A stretch of 64,000 nt of DNA from Corynebacterium vitaeruminis DSM 20294 (GCF_000550805.1 NZ_CP004353.1:2867781-2931780), one strand, 5' to 3'; positions 1 to 10,716 are shown, counted from the stretch's first letter. Notes: generated by a model from the sequence alone, not told the origin. Translations and numbers: made by a program.

Positions 1-4
1 AGTA

Positions 5-40
5 GGGCGGAGCCAACCCCCTCGGCTGGCTCCGCCCGCT
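5..40 (-). terminator. Hairpin downstream of the duplicated leuS end
   Basis: An 11-bp inverted repeat (GGGCGGAGCCA / TGGCTCCGCCC) lies just past the stop of the leuS 3' fragment at 61-229. There is no clear T-tract on the minus strand, so the terminator role is inferred from position. The motif TAGCGTCGACAAGC follows directly at 42-55 and recurs elsewhere in the window. Confidence 0.5.
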
Positions 41-60
41 TTAGCGTCGACAAGCAACTG

Positions 61-229
61 CTACTTCACCACCAGATTCACCATGCGCCCCGGCACGACG
101 ATCTGCTTGACCAGGTTCTTGCCCTCCACGTGCGCCTGCACGTTGGCATCGGCGAGCACGCGCTCGGCGAAGGCGTCCTGCGCGGCGTCCGCCGACATCA
201 TCACGCGGGCGCTCGGCTTGCCGGTGATC
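61..229 (-). pseudogene. Diverged duplicate of the leuS 3' end (about 55 codons)
   Basis: This segment encodes the last 55 or so residues of a leucyl-tRNA synthetase, ending GRMVNLVVK and TAG, and matches the end of the intact leuS at 1449-1617. By hand alignment it has about 18 mismatches over about 167 bp. The changes are mostly silent or conservative (for example VPADAAQDA becomes MSADAAQDA), so this is a real homologue from a related genome and not random decay. Similarity stops near 229, where the island carrying the Panacea gene begins. There is no start codon or catalytic part, so it cannot make a synthetase. Confidence 0.85.
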
Positions 230-355
230 CGAGTTAGGACTTCCCAATCAAGATCGGCAAAGGGCAGGTTAGTCCTCTCCTATTCCCAATGGCGTCAATT
301 CAGTGTAAAATCCCTGTTCCCAGCCTTTAAGTACGTAGGCCCCGGAAGGAGCATC

Positions 356-922
356 GTGGCCAACATTCTTGACGTCGGGCAGTACATCGTCGAACTGCGC
401 GGCGGCAGGGTTGATAGGCACAAGCTGGCCAAGCTTTGTTTCTTCGCTCAGGGGTGGCATTTGGCGTGGACTGGGAAGCCTCTCACGGACAGTCGCTTCC
501 AAGCTTGGAAGTTTGGGCCTGTGCCCACAGAGCTCGGCCGGTTCAGTATGGTGGCCGAGGGGTCGAATGATGTGACGGGAATCGTCAACGGTGACTCTTC
601 ACGTCTGAGCGACTACGAACACGCGGTGATCGCCAGCATCGTCGATTTCTACGGCGACATGGATTTCGCTACCTTGACGAAGCTCAGCCATGGCCTGTCG
701 TGGGAAGAGGCTCGCCAAGGTATTCCCGAGAATGCTCCTTCGAGTGAGAACCTCAGCGTCACCACCATGCTGGAGGAATTCTCCCATCTGGTTCATGACG
801 GCGGGGAGCTGCCGCAGGCCCCCACGCTTAACGAGGATCTTGATCTTGAGGCGGCCTTGGCAGCCTCCGAGCTGGTTGAGGCCGATTGGAAAGCAACCTT
901 TCACCTCTTGGCCACCCGTTAA
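356..922 (+). CDS. Panacea-domain (DUF4065, SocA-like) antitoxin
   Basis: A 188-residue protein with the pattern of Panacea (DUF4065) proteins: an N-terminal HKLAKLCFFAQGWHLAWTGKPL segment (residues 22-43) followed by FQAWKFGPVPTEL near residue 50. Panacea domains are antitoxins that pair with many unrelated toxins in type II systems. The GTG start at 356 is chosen because GGAAGGA (344-350) precedes it at good spacing; the same frame stays open upstream to 83 but over leuS-derived DNA. The next gene, 3 bp downstream, is a degraded Doc/Fic toxin, so this looks like an antitoxin that outlived its toxin. The C-terminal 30 residues are acidic and family-specific. Confidence 0.75.
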   Translation: MANILDVGQYIVELRGGRVDRHKLAKLCFFAQGWHLAWTGKPLTDSRFQAWKFGPVPTELGRFSMVAEGSNDVTGIVNGDSSRLSDYEHAVIASIVDFYGDMDFATLTKLSHGLSWEEARQGIPENAPSSENLSVTTMLEEFSHLVHDGGELPQAPTLNEDLDLEAALAASELVEADWKATFHLLATR

Positions 923-925
923 CCC

Positions 926-1210
926 GTGACCATCGCTAACGAAGAAGAGTGGGTTCAGCTACTCACGATCCTTGCCCTCAGGCTCAACCAAGAGTGCGGA
1001 ACGCGGCAGAATGGCTCGTCCCATGATGAATACGCGGGATTCGATTAAAATGAAGGCGCTTTGAGTTCTGCCATCGCAGCCCCATTTCAAAGCGTTTTCG
1101 GTCCACGTTATGAATCGGTTTACGACCGCGCAGCCGCGTTGATGGCTCACGCATTTAGAGACGGGATAAGCGGACCGCTCTCAAGCGGTCCTTGGTGTAT
1201 CTCACCATGA
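926..1210 (+). pseudogene. Broken Doc/Fic-family toxin (in-frame stop, truncated at the Fic motif)
   Basis: A GTG-started frame begins 3 bp after the antitoxin stop. It runs 40 codons to a TAA at 1046-1048 and continues in the same frame to 1210. The part after the stop (NEGALSSAIAAPF, VFGPRYES, DRAAALMAHAFRDG) follows the Doc layout ALxSAxAxP-FG-Y-AAAL-HxFxDGNKR. The reading matches up to HAFRDG, exactly where the catalytic HxFxDGN(K/R) motif should sit, then becomes unrelated (ISGPLSSG). It therefore has both a nonsense codon and a lost C-terminal half including the NKR residues. No active toxin is expected. The Doc assignment is by motif reading only. Confidence 0.65.
1172..1191. repeat. 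Short perfect hairpin at the toxin break point
   Basis: GGACCGCT-CTCA-AGCGGTCC is an 8-bp inverted repeat directly after the point where Doc similarity ends. It may be a terminator or the scar of the deletion. The following stretch (1211-1384) shows no recognisable gene on either strand. Confidence 0.4.
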
Positions 1211-1384
1211 GGAGTTTCAGGGTGGTGCCTCCCAACGCTGAGCTTGGTGCTCAGCTCGTTGAGGAGTGCGTGCTGGCCAACGGCAGCCAGTTCGAACAGG
1301 TGGTCGTCGAGGTCAGCACACGCCTCATCGCTTGGGCAGCTCCAGACCGGATTGCGCGCGGGCATCGAAGGAATGCCCGAGGGT

Positions 1385-1421
1385 GAAAAAGGCGAGGCCA
1401 CCGGCATGGGTTGGCCTCGGC
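1385..1421 (-). terminator. leuS intrinsic terminator
   Basis: Read on the minus strand, GAGGCCA and TGGCCTC form a stem followed by GCC and TTTTT, 28 bp after the leuS stop. This is a normal rho-independent terminator and differs from the hairpin at 5-40 that follows the duplicate leuS end. Confidence 0.75.
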
Positions 1422-1448
1422 TTGAGCTATCGCTAGGTTTCCTAGCCC

Positions 1449-4316
<2,868 letters not shown>

Positions 4317-4390
4317 GGGTAAACATAATAGTCGCTCCCCGCCCGGCACGCGCTCATCAGTGCACCGTTACCTGCCGAAACCCGGTTTTC

Positions 4391-4421
4391 AGGCGTCGGT
4401 GTTGCTCGCTTTCCGACGCCT
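4391..4421. repeat. Inverted repeat containing the CGACGCCTACGG motif
   Basis: AGGCGTCGG and CCGACGCCT form a 9-bp inverted repeat with a 13-bp loop between leuS and hrtA. The right arm continues as TACGG and matches a motif repeated around the window (see findings). Confidence 0.5.
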
Positions 4422-4539
4422 ACGGCTCGTGGCGTTTGTATCCCCGAGATGACCCTCAATGATGGAATGTTTCCGGCACCCCGTGGGAGAGTAATAATCC
4501 CAGTTCAGGGCGTTTATCGGGCCGGGACGGGCGGCGTAT

Positions 4540-4601
4540 TCCATCATTCTTGATGGAATGATTAAATCATTTTGGAGGGGTTCCAAAATGATTTAATCAT
4601 T
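4540..4601. repeat. Nested palindromes downstream of hrtA
   Basis: A 20-bp perfect inverted repeat (arms 4557-4576 and 4582-4601, loop GGGGT) lies 13 bp after the hrtA stop and is AT-rich. A smaller palindrome CCATCA-TTCT-TGATGG (4541-4556) abuts it. The strong symmetry suggests a terminator for hrtBA, but the AT-rich arms without a clean U-tract also suit a small mobile-element end or a protein-binding site. Confidence 0.6.
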
Positions 4602-4613
4602 GGCGCATCGGGC

Positions 4614-5318
4614 TCACGCCGCCGGCAGCTTGTCGAGCACCCGCGGGCGGCCGTCGACCATCTCCACGACCTGGTCGGCGGCGGCGAGCTGGCTGCGGTC
4701 GTGGGTGATCATCATGGTGGCCACGCCGAACTCGTCGGTGACCCGGCGCAGCAGCTCGACGATCTCGCGCGAGAGGCGCTGGTCGAGGGCGCTGGTCGGC
4801 TCGTCGGCGAGCAGGAGCTCGGGGCTGCCCATGAGCGCGCGGGCGATGTTGACGCGCTGGCGCTGGCCGCCGGACAGCTCCGCGGTGCGGCGTTTGCCGA
4901 AGCCCTTGAGCCCCACCTTCTCCAGCAGCTCGTCGGCGCGCTCGGCCCGGGCCTTGAGCCTCCCGCGGCGCAGGCCGCGGATGTGGTCGGTGATGAGGAG
5001 CTGCTCGCGGGCGGTGAGCGATCCGAGCAGGTTGGGGGACTGGAAGACCACGCCGATGTGGTCGCGGCGAATGGCGGTGCGCTTCTTCTCGCTGGCGTCG
5101 TGCACCGGGATGCCCGCGACCTCCACCTCGCCGCTGGTGGGGGTGACCAGCGCACCGGCGACCGAGAGCAGCGTGGACTTTCCGGAGCCGGACTCGCCGA
5201 CCACCGCGGTGAGCTGTCCCGGGAGCAGCTCGAGGGAGGCGTGGTCGAGGGCGGTGACGGTGCTGGTGCCGTCGGGGTAGACGACGGAGACGCCGCGCAG
5301 GGAGAGGACGGGGTTCAT
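4614..5318 (-). CDS. hrtA: Heme exporter ATP-binding subunit HrtA
   Basis: A 234-residue ABC ATPase of the MacB/LolD class. Walker A is GESGSGKST (about residues 39-47), the signature is LSGGQRQRV (about 143-151) and Walker B is LLLADEPTSALD. It powers the HrtB permease in exporting toxic heme. The ATG at 5318 follows AAGGAG. The gene lies 32 bp downstream of hrtB, so the two are co-transcribed. The heme assignment rests on the hrtBA-chrSA neighbourhood, a known corynebacterial arrangement. A TATATATAGG sequence sits in the gap between the two genes. Confidence 0.85.
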   Translation of the reverse strand: MNPVLSLRGVSVVYPDGTSTVTALDHASLELLPGQLTAVVGESGSGKSTLLSVAGALVTPTSGEVEVAGIPVHDASEKKRTAIRRDHIGVVFQSPNLLGSLTAREQLLITDHIRGLRRGRLKARAERADELLEKVGLKGFGKRRTAELSGGQRQRVNIARALMGSPELLLADEPTSALDQRLSREIVELLRRVTDEFGVATMMITHDRSQLAAADQVVEMVDGRPRVLDKLPAA

Positions 5319-5350
5319 GATTTTTCGCTCCTTATATATAGGTACGGGTT

Positions 5351-6415
5351 CTAGACTGCGGCGCCGAGGGCGGCCATCGGCTCGACCTTGGTGGTCTGGC
5401 GCACGGCGATGAGTGCGCCGACGATTCCCAAGCCAAACACCCCGGCCGCGGGGACGAGGACGGTGGACCAGCTGAGCAGGAAGGGGACGCTGCCCTGGAC
5501 GAGGGCTCCCAGGCCAAGTCCCACGAGCGCACCGAGTCCCGTACCCGCGGCGAGCACGATCGCGGCCTGGGTCAGGGCGTCGATAAGCACATAAGAAGGA
5601 GAGGCGCCGAGCGCGCGAAGAACGGCGATGTCGCGCGTGCGCTGGAGCGTCCACACGGTGAGGAAGGAGATGGTCACCAGCGCGGAGATGCCGTAGAGGA
5701 AGCCCTGCATGCTGGTCAGCGACGAGCGTTCGGACGTGTAGGCGGCAAGGCCCTGGTAGGAGCCCTTCGTGTCGGTGATGGCGGTGTGGGTGTCGGCGGC
5801 CATCTGCTGCCACTGGTCCTTGGTGGCGTCGCCGTACGCGACGAGCACGGTGCCAGCGTCTTGGGTGTGGTTGACCGCCTGCCACGTGGCGGTATCTACC
5901 CAGACGGCGGGGGAGTGGCTGTAGTACTCGTTGTCCACGATCTGTCCCACCTCCACCTTCTGCCCGGCGAGCGCGATGGTATCGCCAGCGTGAATGCCCA
6001 GCTTGTCGGCCACCTCTCGCGCGACGTTGGCCTTCTCGCTCACGGTCGCGCCCGCGGCGGTGGTCCCGTCCGGCAGGCCCATGACGGCGACAGGCTCGGC
6101 GCCGCTTCCAGCCTCCAAGCGCGTCTGCCCCACGCCCAGCGGCAGCGCGCTCACGCCATCGCTTGTTGCAAGCTGCTTTGCGACGCCAAGGTCTGCGACC
6201 GAATTGCTAAACGACACCTCCGGGTTGTCGGTGTACGGGTCGCTAAACACGACGGCGTCCGCGCCCAGCGAGTCGAGCGCCGAGGTGTTGCGGCTGGCGA
6301 GCCCCTGGGTGAGCCCGGTGAGCATGACGATGAGCAGGGTGATGAACATGGTGACGCTGCCGATGAGCAGGAAGCGCCCGCCCGCGGTGCGGATCTCGCG
6401 GAGACTGAGGAACAT
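5351..6415 (-). CDS. hrtB: Heme exporter permease HrtB (FtsX/MacB-like)
   Basis: A 354-residue permease with one N-terminal transmembrane helix (about residues 15-37), a long extracytoplasmic domain, and three C-terminal helices (about 235-345). This is the FtsX-like layout. It forms the membrane part of the heme efflux pump with HrtA. The ATG at 6415 is preceded by AAAAGGAGAA. It is divergent from chrS with a 168-bp shared control region. In C. glutamicum and C. diphtheriae ChrA switches on hrtBA in response to heme; the same wiring is inferred here. Confidence 0.85.
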   Translation of the reverse strand: MFLSLREIRTAGGRFLLIGSVTMFITLLIVMLTGLTQGLASRNTSALDSLGADAVVFSDPYTDNPEVSFSNSVADLGVAKQLATSDGVSALPLGVGQTRLEAGSGAEPVAVMGLPDGTTAAGATVSEKANVAREVADKLGIHAGDTIALAGQKVEVGQIVDNEYYSHSPAVWVDTATWQAVNHTQDAGTVLVAYGDATKDQWQQMAADTHTAITDTKGSYQGLAAYTSERSSLTSMQGFLYGISALVTISFLTVWTLQRTRDIAVLRALGASPSYVLIDALTQAAIVLAAGTGLGALVGLGLGALVQGSVPFLLSWSTVLVPAAGVFGLGIVGALIAVRQTTKVEPMAALGAAV

Positions 6416-6583
6416 GGGTGGTTCTCCTTTTCTTACTTCTCTTTGCTACCCATTTCACCGTTTTCGCAGGCCAGCCGCATCGACCGGCTGGGTTTTATTG
6501 CGATCAACCGTGTGGTTGATTCGTCATCGGCTACCTGGCGGCTGGGTGGCTACTTGCCGCGCGCAGCCAGTAGCGTTAGGGGT
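6416..6583. promoter_or_regulatory. hrtB-chrS divergent control region with two inverted repeats
   Basis: Two inverted repeats stand out: CCAGCCG (6471-6477) with CGGCTGG (6485-6491), and ATCAACC (6503-6509) with GGTTGAT (6514-6520, spacer GTGT). Either could bind the ChrA dimer. A TAGCGT hexamer at 6571-6576 ends 7 bp before the chrS GTG, indicating a leaderless chrS transcript. Confidence 0.55.
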
Positions 6584-7867
6584 GTGAACGACTCTGCGCC
6601 TCTAGCCCCAACGCCCACCGAGATCGACGCCACCCGCGCGCTCAGCCGGATCATGATCTTCCTGCGCGTGAGCCTGCACATCGTCTTCGCCTTCCTCCTG
6701 GGCTTCGCGGTGGTGCAAAACGTCGCCGCCGGAAACGGCTCGTGGCGGCTTATCACCGCGGCGGGCGTGCTCGCGGGCGTCTACATGGCGGGCACCACCT
6801 GGGAGAACCGGCGGGCGCACTCGCTCGTGGCCGTGGAGGACACCGACCGCCGCTGGGCGATCCTCGCCGCGTGCTGGCTGGCGGTGGTGCTTGCGCTGTG
6901 GGTGGGGCTGGTGGCGTTGTCCATGGACTTCGTCTGGCTGCTGTTCCCCCTGGTCTTCCTCATCCTCCACATCCTGCCCACCGGGGTGGCGATCGTGGGC
7001 GTGGCCGCCGCGTGGGCGGTGGCGGCGTTTCTTCCCGCCTGGCTGCACACGCCGTCGTGGAACGTGGCCAACGTGGTGGGCCCGCTCATCGGCACGGTCT
7101 TCGCCATCGGCGTCTACTTCACCTACCGGGCGCTCGGCCGCGAGGTGCAGACCCACGCGCTGCTCACCCAACAGCTGCTCTCCGCGCAGCAGCAGCTGGC
7201 CATGAGCGAGCACCAGGCCGGCCGGATGGAGGAGCGCGAGCGGCTCTCCCGCGAGATCCACGACACCGTCGCCCAGGGGCTGAGCTCCATCGTCCTGGTC
7301 TCGCGCGCGGCGCGCTCCAACCTGCAGAAGGGCAACCTGGAGGAGCTGTCCGCCCAGCTCGACACCATCAACGAGCAGGCGAGCACCTCGCTCGCCGAGG
7401 CCCGCCGCTTCGTCCGCGACCTCGCTTCGCCGGATCTGACCCAGTCGCTTCCCGAGGCTCTGGAGAAGGTCGTCGCCCGCACGCGCGCCCGCCAGGGGGC
7501 GCTGGGTGAACCGCTCGACCTCGCGCTCAACGTGGTCGGAGAGATCGACCCCGCCGCCGTCCCCGAGCCCGTCTCGCGCACGATGGTGCGCGTGGCCCAG
7601 GAGGCGCTCAACAACGTCGTTAAGCACGCCCACGCATCGAAGGTCGTGGTCACGCTCGGGCTCTGGGACGATCAGCTCAGCCTCGACGTGGTGGACAACG
7701 GCTCCGGCTTCGATCCCGCGACCGCCAGCGGCTACGGGTTGCCCGGGGTCAGGGCGCGCGTGGCGGACCTCGCCGGCACCGTTACAATCGAATCAGCACC
7801 AGAATCCGGCACCGCGCTGGCCTGCTCGATCCCGCTCACATCCCGTTCGACCTCGGCGGAAGGTTAG
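6584..7867 (+). CDS. chrS: Heme-sensing histidine kinase ChrS
   Basis: A 427-residue membrane kinase. The first 180 residues hold about six hydrophobic helices with short loops, then a dimerisation helix with the H-box REIHDTVAQGLSS (HisKA_3 type) and an HATPase domain with QEALNNVVKHAHA and DNGSGFD. Corynebacterial ChrS senses heme through its membrane domain and phosphorylates ChrA. The GTG start (VNDSAPLAP) is chosen because TAGCGT lies 7 bp upstream and no Shine-Dalgarno sequence is present. It is separated from chrA by 3 bp. Confidence 0.85.
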   Translation: MNDSAPLAPTPTEIDATRALSRIMIFLRVSLHIVFAFLLGFAVVQNVAAGNGSWRLITAAGVLAGVYMAGTTWENRRAHSLVAVEDTDRRWAILAACWLAVVLALWVGLVALSMDFVWLLFPLVFLILHILPTGVAIVGVAAAWAVAAFLPAWLHTPSWNVANVVGPLIGTVFAIGVYFTYRALGREVQTHALLTQQLLSAQQQLAMSEHQAGRMEERERLSREIHDTVAQGLSSIVLVSRAARSNLQKGNLEELSAQLDTINEQASTSLAEARRFVRDLASPDLTQSLPEALEKVVARTRARQGALGEPLDLALNVVGEIDPAAVPEPVSRTMVRVAQEALNNVVKHAHASKVVVTLGLWDDQLSLDVVDNGSGFDPATASGYGLPGVRARVADLAGTVTIESAPESGTALACSIPLTSRSTSAEG

Positions 7868-7870
7868 ATC

Positions 7871-8488
7871 ATGAAGCCCATTGCAGTCATGCTTATCGAC
7901 GACCACCCCGTGGTGCGCGCCGGCTTACGTTCTATCGTGGACGGGTTCGACGACGTCCGCGTGGTCGCCGAGGCCTCTAACGGGGACGGCATCACCCCGG
8001 AGTCCCTCGCCGAGCAGGGCATCGACGTGGTCGTGACCGACATCCAGATGCCCGGCACCGACGGCATCACCCTCACCCAGCGGCTTGCCGAGGCCGGCCC
8101 GCCGGTGCTCATCCTCACCACCTACGACACCGAGGCCGACATCGTTGCCGCCGTCGAGGCCGGCGCGATGGGCTACCTGCTCAAGGACGCGCCGGAGGAG
8201 ACTCTGCACGCGGCCATCCTGGCCACCGCCCGCCGCGAGCGCACGCTGGCTCCCGAGGTGGCCAGCGCGCTGATGAACCGCATCTCCAAGCCGCGCCAGG
8301 CGCTGTCTGCCAGGGAGATTGAGATCCTCCAGGCCCTCGAGTCGGGCGCGACGAATCGCCAGCTCGCGGCCAGCCTGTTCATCTCCGAAGCCACCGTGAA
8401 GACGCATTTGGTCCACATTTACTCGAAATTGGGCGTCGACAATCGCACCGCGGCGATCACGACGGCCCGTCAGATGAAGCTCATTTAG
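7871..8488 (+). CDS. chrA: Heme response regulator ChrA (NarL/LuxR type)
   Basis: A 205-residue response regulator. The receiver domain has the acidic pair in LIDDHPVVRAGL and the phosphorylated Asp in VVTDIQMPGTDG (about residue 56). A C-terminal LuxR helix-turn-helix follows (LSAREIEILQALESGATNRQLAASL, SEATVKTHL). Partner of ChrS; expected to activate hrtBA and adjust heme-related genes. The ATG lies 3 bp after the chrS stop. Confidence 0.88.
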   Translation: MKPIAVMLIDDHPVVRAGLRSIVDGFDDVRVVAEASNGDGITPESLAEQGIDVVVTDIQMPGTDGITLTQRLAEAGPPVLILTTYDTEADIVAAVEAGAMGYLLKDAPEETLHAAILATARRERTLAPEVASALMNRISKPRQALSAREIEILQALESGATNRQLAASLFISEATVKTHLVHIYSKLGVDNRTAAITTARQMKLI

Positions 8489-9258
8489 ACCCATATAGGG
8501 GTAGTTTAGGGCCCCTTTGGTCTGACCACGAGAATCCTTTTTCGCGGCTTTGTCGGAGTGAAAAGCCTTAGGGGAACTCATTTTTCGGGCCCATTGTATT
8601 AATTATACATAAGCCGGAGCTGTGTGTTTATTAGCTTACGGGGCCAATGTTTACGCCCTGTCGTTCGCCGGAGCCACATCGTTACATTCATCGAAGAATT
8701 CTCTTTCCGTCTAGTACACCTCGAATCAACCTCGACCGCCGGCGTGGAGACCGCGCCAAGAACGCCCTGCTGCAAGCTTGAGGCGTCCTCTCGTTCCAGA
8801 TCTTGAGACCCCATCCGCTCCGCAGGCACCACAGCCGCCACCCACCGCCGACCTTTTGGCCACAAACCCATTTTCATATCATTTCCATTACTTTTGCGAC
8901 TTCATTCCGACAAGACTTTCAGGCAACCGATCCTGCTCCGAGACCTTCCGACACGGACGCGCGATCTTCCGCCACCAAGGCGTCTGACACGAGTCGCCAT
9001 TCCATAATTCTCAAGGCATTCGATGGCCCCTCGACCAATCATTGGCGAAACGAGAATAACCTATTTCGGGGGTGATATTGACTCGCGCAGAACGCCTCGT
9101 GTTGCCGTGACCAGCACGTTGTCGACACCGAGTTGAACGCTGTACGGTCGTTCCGGAGCGGAATTCTTCTTATTCTGTTTTCACTATGTGGCAATACTTT
9201 TCACACATAAGTGATAGCGATTGACCTAGTTCCCTTTTCAACTAAATCCGCTTTTCCC
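8489..9258. other. Non-coding stretch between chrA and the peptide array
   Basis: No convincing gene is seen. GC drops compared with flanking genes. A GGGG...CCCC hairpin just after chrA (about 8500-8517) may end that transcript. Near the right end TATGTG (9185-9190) and CACATA (9204-9209) form an inverted repeat, followed by AGTGATAG (9210-9217) and TCCCTTTTC (9231-9239). The last two motifs recur upstream of the second peptide gene. Confidence 0.5.
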
Positions 9259-9288
9259 TTGTTAGTGGGCACCGATCTTGATTAGATT
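9259..9288 (+). promoter_or_regulatory. Promoter of peptide gene 1
   Basis: TTGTTA (9259-9264), an 18-bp spacer and TAGATT (9283-9288) form a plausible housekeeping promoter about 55 bp upstream of the peptide start. Confidence 0.45.
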
Positions 9289-9343
9289 CGAAGTCAACGG
9301 GAGCACAAGTTCTCGGTCAAACTTCAATCCGAAAGGAAAGAAC

Positions 9344-9439
9344 ATGTCCTCTGATATCCTCGACTACTTCGTTAACATCGCCGGTACTGCTTTCTGTGGC
9401 ATCGTTGCCCTGCTGAACAGCATCATCTCCCTGCCGTAA
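9344..9439 (+). CDS. 31-residue hydrophobic peptide, family 1 (peptide 1)
   Basis: A tiny gene of 31 codons (MSSDILDYF at the start, IISLP at the end) behind a strong AAAGGAAAG Shine-Dalgarno sequence. The peptide has two Asp, no Lys or Arg and a single Cys at 18, and could form one membrane-spanning or amphipathic helix. It has no cleavable signal or double-glycine leader. Peptide 2 has the same length and shares MS-(D/E)IL-Y at the start and (S/A)LP at the end, so the two are paralogues. The paralogy, promoter and terminator argue that it is a real gene. Function unknown; PorA/PorH-like, PSM-like or type I toxin-like roles are possible. Confidence 0.7.
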   Translation: MSSDILDYFVNIAGTAFCGIVALLNSIISLP

Positions 9440-9489
9440 TAGCGCTTAGTGCGCCGCATCCGTTCGCGGATGTGTAGATGGCACGCAAA

Positions 9490-9579
9490 CCAAGCGTTCG
9501 TCTCTCCAGTTGGGTGGGCGCTTGGTATCGATTGACAAAGCCTCGTCACTTGGCGGTTTCCGCCAGTGGGGGGCTTTTT
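9490..9579 (+). terminator. Terminator of peptide gene 1
   Basis: CCAAGCG (9490-9496) pairs with CGCTTGG (9519-9525). It is followed by a stronger hairpin: AAAGCC, CACTTGGCGG, TTT, CCGCCAGTG, GGCTTTTT (9537-9579), a textbook rho-independent terminator. Confidence 0.85.
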
Positions 9580-9751
9580 GCGTGCCTTGAATCTGCATCA
9601 CCCACGATTCATCACACTCCTACAACGGAATACCTGCGGCCCAGGCAATAACCTCCGGCAACAGATCATGCTTGACAGCCCTAGCCTGAAATTCTTTCCG
9701 ATACAAACACATCTAGGAACCGTTAACGGAAACTCAGTGTTTTTCAAATAA

Positions 9752-9828
9752 AGTGATAGACCTCTCCCTTTTCTGTATCAAAACATCTGGTTTTTCTATT
9801 GTTTCCGCATGTGAGAGCAGTTAAATTC
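9752..9828 (+). promoter_or_regulatory. Promoter region of peptide gene 2
   Basis: TTGTTT (9800-9805), a 17-bp spacer and TAAATT (9823-9828). Upstream lie AGTGATAG (9752-9759) and TCCCTTTTC (9765-9773), both shared with the region upstream of peptide 1. Confidence 0.45.
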
Positions 9829-9880
9829 AGAAGTAGCCGGAGCAACCGCTCCAACCCCACCCACCAGAAAGGAAGAGATC

Positions 9881-9976
9881 ATGTCCGCTGAAATCCTTGG
9901 CTACCTTGGAGGCATCGTCTTCACGGCCCTGCTTTCTCTCTACAACATCCTCGCCACCATCATCGCATTGCCTTGA
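9881..9976 (+). CDS. 31-residue hydrophobic peptide, family 1 (peptide 2)
   Basis: A 31-codon gene behind AAAGGAAG. The peptide starts MSAEILGYLGG and ends TIIALP; Glu4 is its only charged side chain, so it is almost entirely hydrophobic and likely sits in a membrane. It aligns end to end with peptide 1 without gaps. It has its own promoter and a long downstream hairpin, so it is transcribed as a single unit. No function can be assigned from sequence. Confidence 0.7.
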   Translation: MSAEILGYLGGIVFTALLSLYNILATIIALP

Positions 9977-9990
9977 TCTCGGTGAGGCAA

Positions 9991-10032
9991 CAGAGACCTC
10001 GCCGTCCCGGATTCGGGATGGCGAGGTCTCTG
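9991..10032 (+). terminator. Long hairpin after peptide gene 2
   Basis: CAGAGACCTCGCC and GGCGAGGTCTCTG form a 13-bp stem, extended inside by TCCCG/CGGGA. There is no U-tract (CTTATCG follows). It may protect the 3' end of the short mRNA as well as stop transcription. Confidence 0.7.
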
Positions 10033-10325
10033 CTTATCGCCCGTAATTCTTGACCGCACCCGCCTATTTCAAGGCTTGAAAAGTCACCTGTACTTTTCGT
10101 TCGAGGCTCTTACACAATCTCCCTAAGCGCCTTGACCTGCACTTTCGCCGATGCCTCCCCAAGAGACAGCCGATTGGCAGGGTCCTGCCAGACAGACTTC
10201 TTGCCCCTCGTGCGGCGGTTCTGTTTGACCCAAAAACTTGCCTATGCGCTGGCGATTCGCGCGCCTTGAAGCAAGCTGCGAATGCTCACAGCGAACTTCT
10301 AAATTTCGATTAATTTCTTGTTTTC

Positions 10326-10380
10326 GCAGGTAGAGAGGATTTCAAGGGTCCTTGCCGTTGTCCGATGCCGCTGGTTTACT
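10326..10380 (+). promoter_or_regulatory. Promoter of peptide gene 3 with GCAGGT box
   Basis: GCAGGT (10326-10331) lies exactly 20 bp before the -35 TTGCCG (10352-10357), followed by a 17-bp spacer and TTTACT (10375-10380). The box and its distance match three other promoters of the array. Confidence 0.55.
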
Positions 10381-10437
10381 CGTTCTCAGCGGCGGCAAAC
10401 AGCAGTCGCGTTACCAGACCTACGAAGGGATAAACCC

Positions 10438-10521
10438 ATGAGCTCTTACGTTACTAACCTGTTCGACACCATCGTCAGCGCTATCTCCCACGTCTTCAAC
10501 GCTGTCATCTCCTCCCGCTAA
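10438..10521 (+). CDS. 27-residue amphipathic peptide (peptide 3)
   Basis: A 27-codon gene starting MSSYVTNLFDTI and ending VISSR, behind GAAGGGA. It has one Asp, one His and a terminal Arg, with hydrophobic residues spaced as in an amphipathic helix. It shares the MSS start with peptide 1, but its promoter belongs to the GCAGGT class used by peptides 4-6, so it links the two families by regulation. Unknown function. Confidence 0.65.
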   Translation: MSSYVTNLFDTIVSAISHVFNAVISSR

Positions 10522-10568
10522 GTCGGGCAGCCACGGCATCTCCTTGAGAGTGTCGAGGGATAGCTGAA

Positions 10569-10716
10569 GCCCGCTTCGGCGGGCGAGGTTAAGGGTTGAA
10601 TCTAGGGAGCGTAGCTCCCAGAAGTTTTCCGCAAAGTCCACAGTTAGGCGCGTCTGCCAGCTGTGGGTTCTTTGCGTTTGCACGGGTCCCACGTTTCGTT
10701 CGAAGCGTGGGCCTTT
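10569..10716 (+). terminator. Two hairpins after peptide gene 3
   Basis: GCCCGC-TTCG-GCGGGC (10569-10584) lacks a U-tract. A second hairpin, CCCACGTTTCG with CGAAGCGTGGG (10688-10711), is followed by CCTTT and is the better terminator. Confidence 0.6.

Noticed and set aside
1147..1389. Possible transposase remnant between the Doc fragment and leuS
   Set aside because: Both strands were read; neither gives a convincing transposase motif, only short frames.
8803..9075. A 90-codon frame before the peptide array
   Set aside because: His/Pro/Ser-rich, no Shine-Dalgarno sequence and no domain; probably chance.
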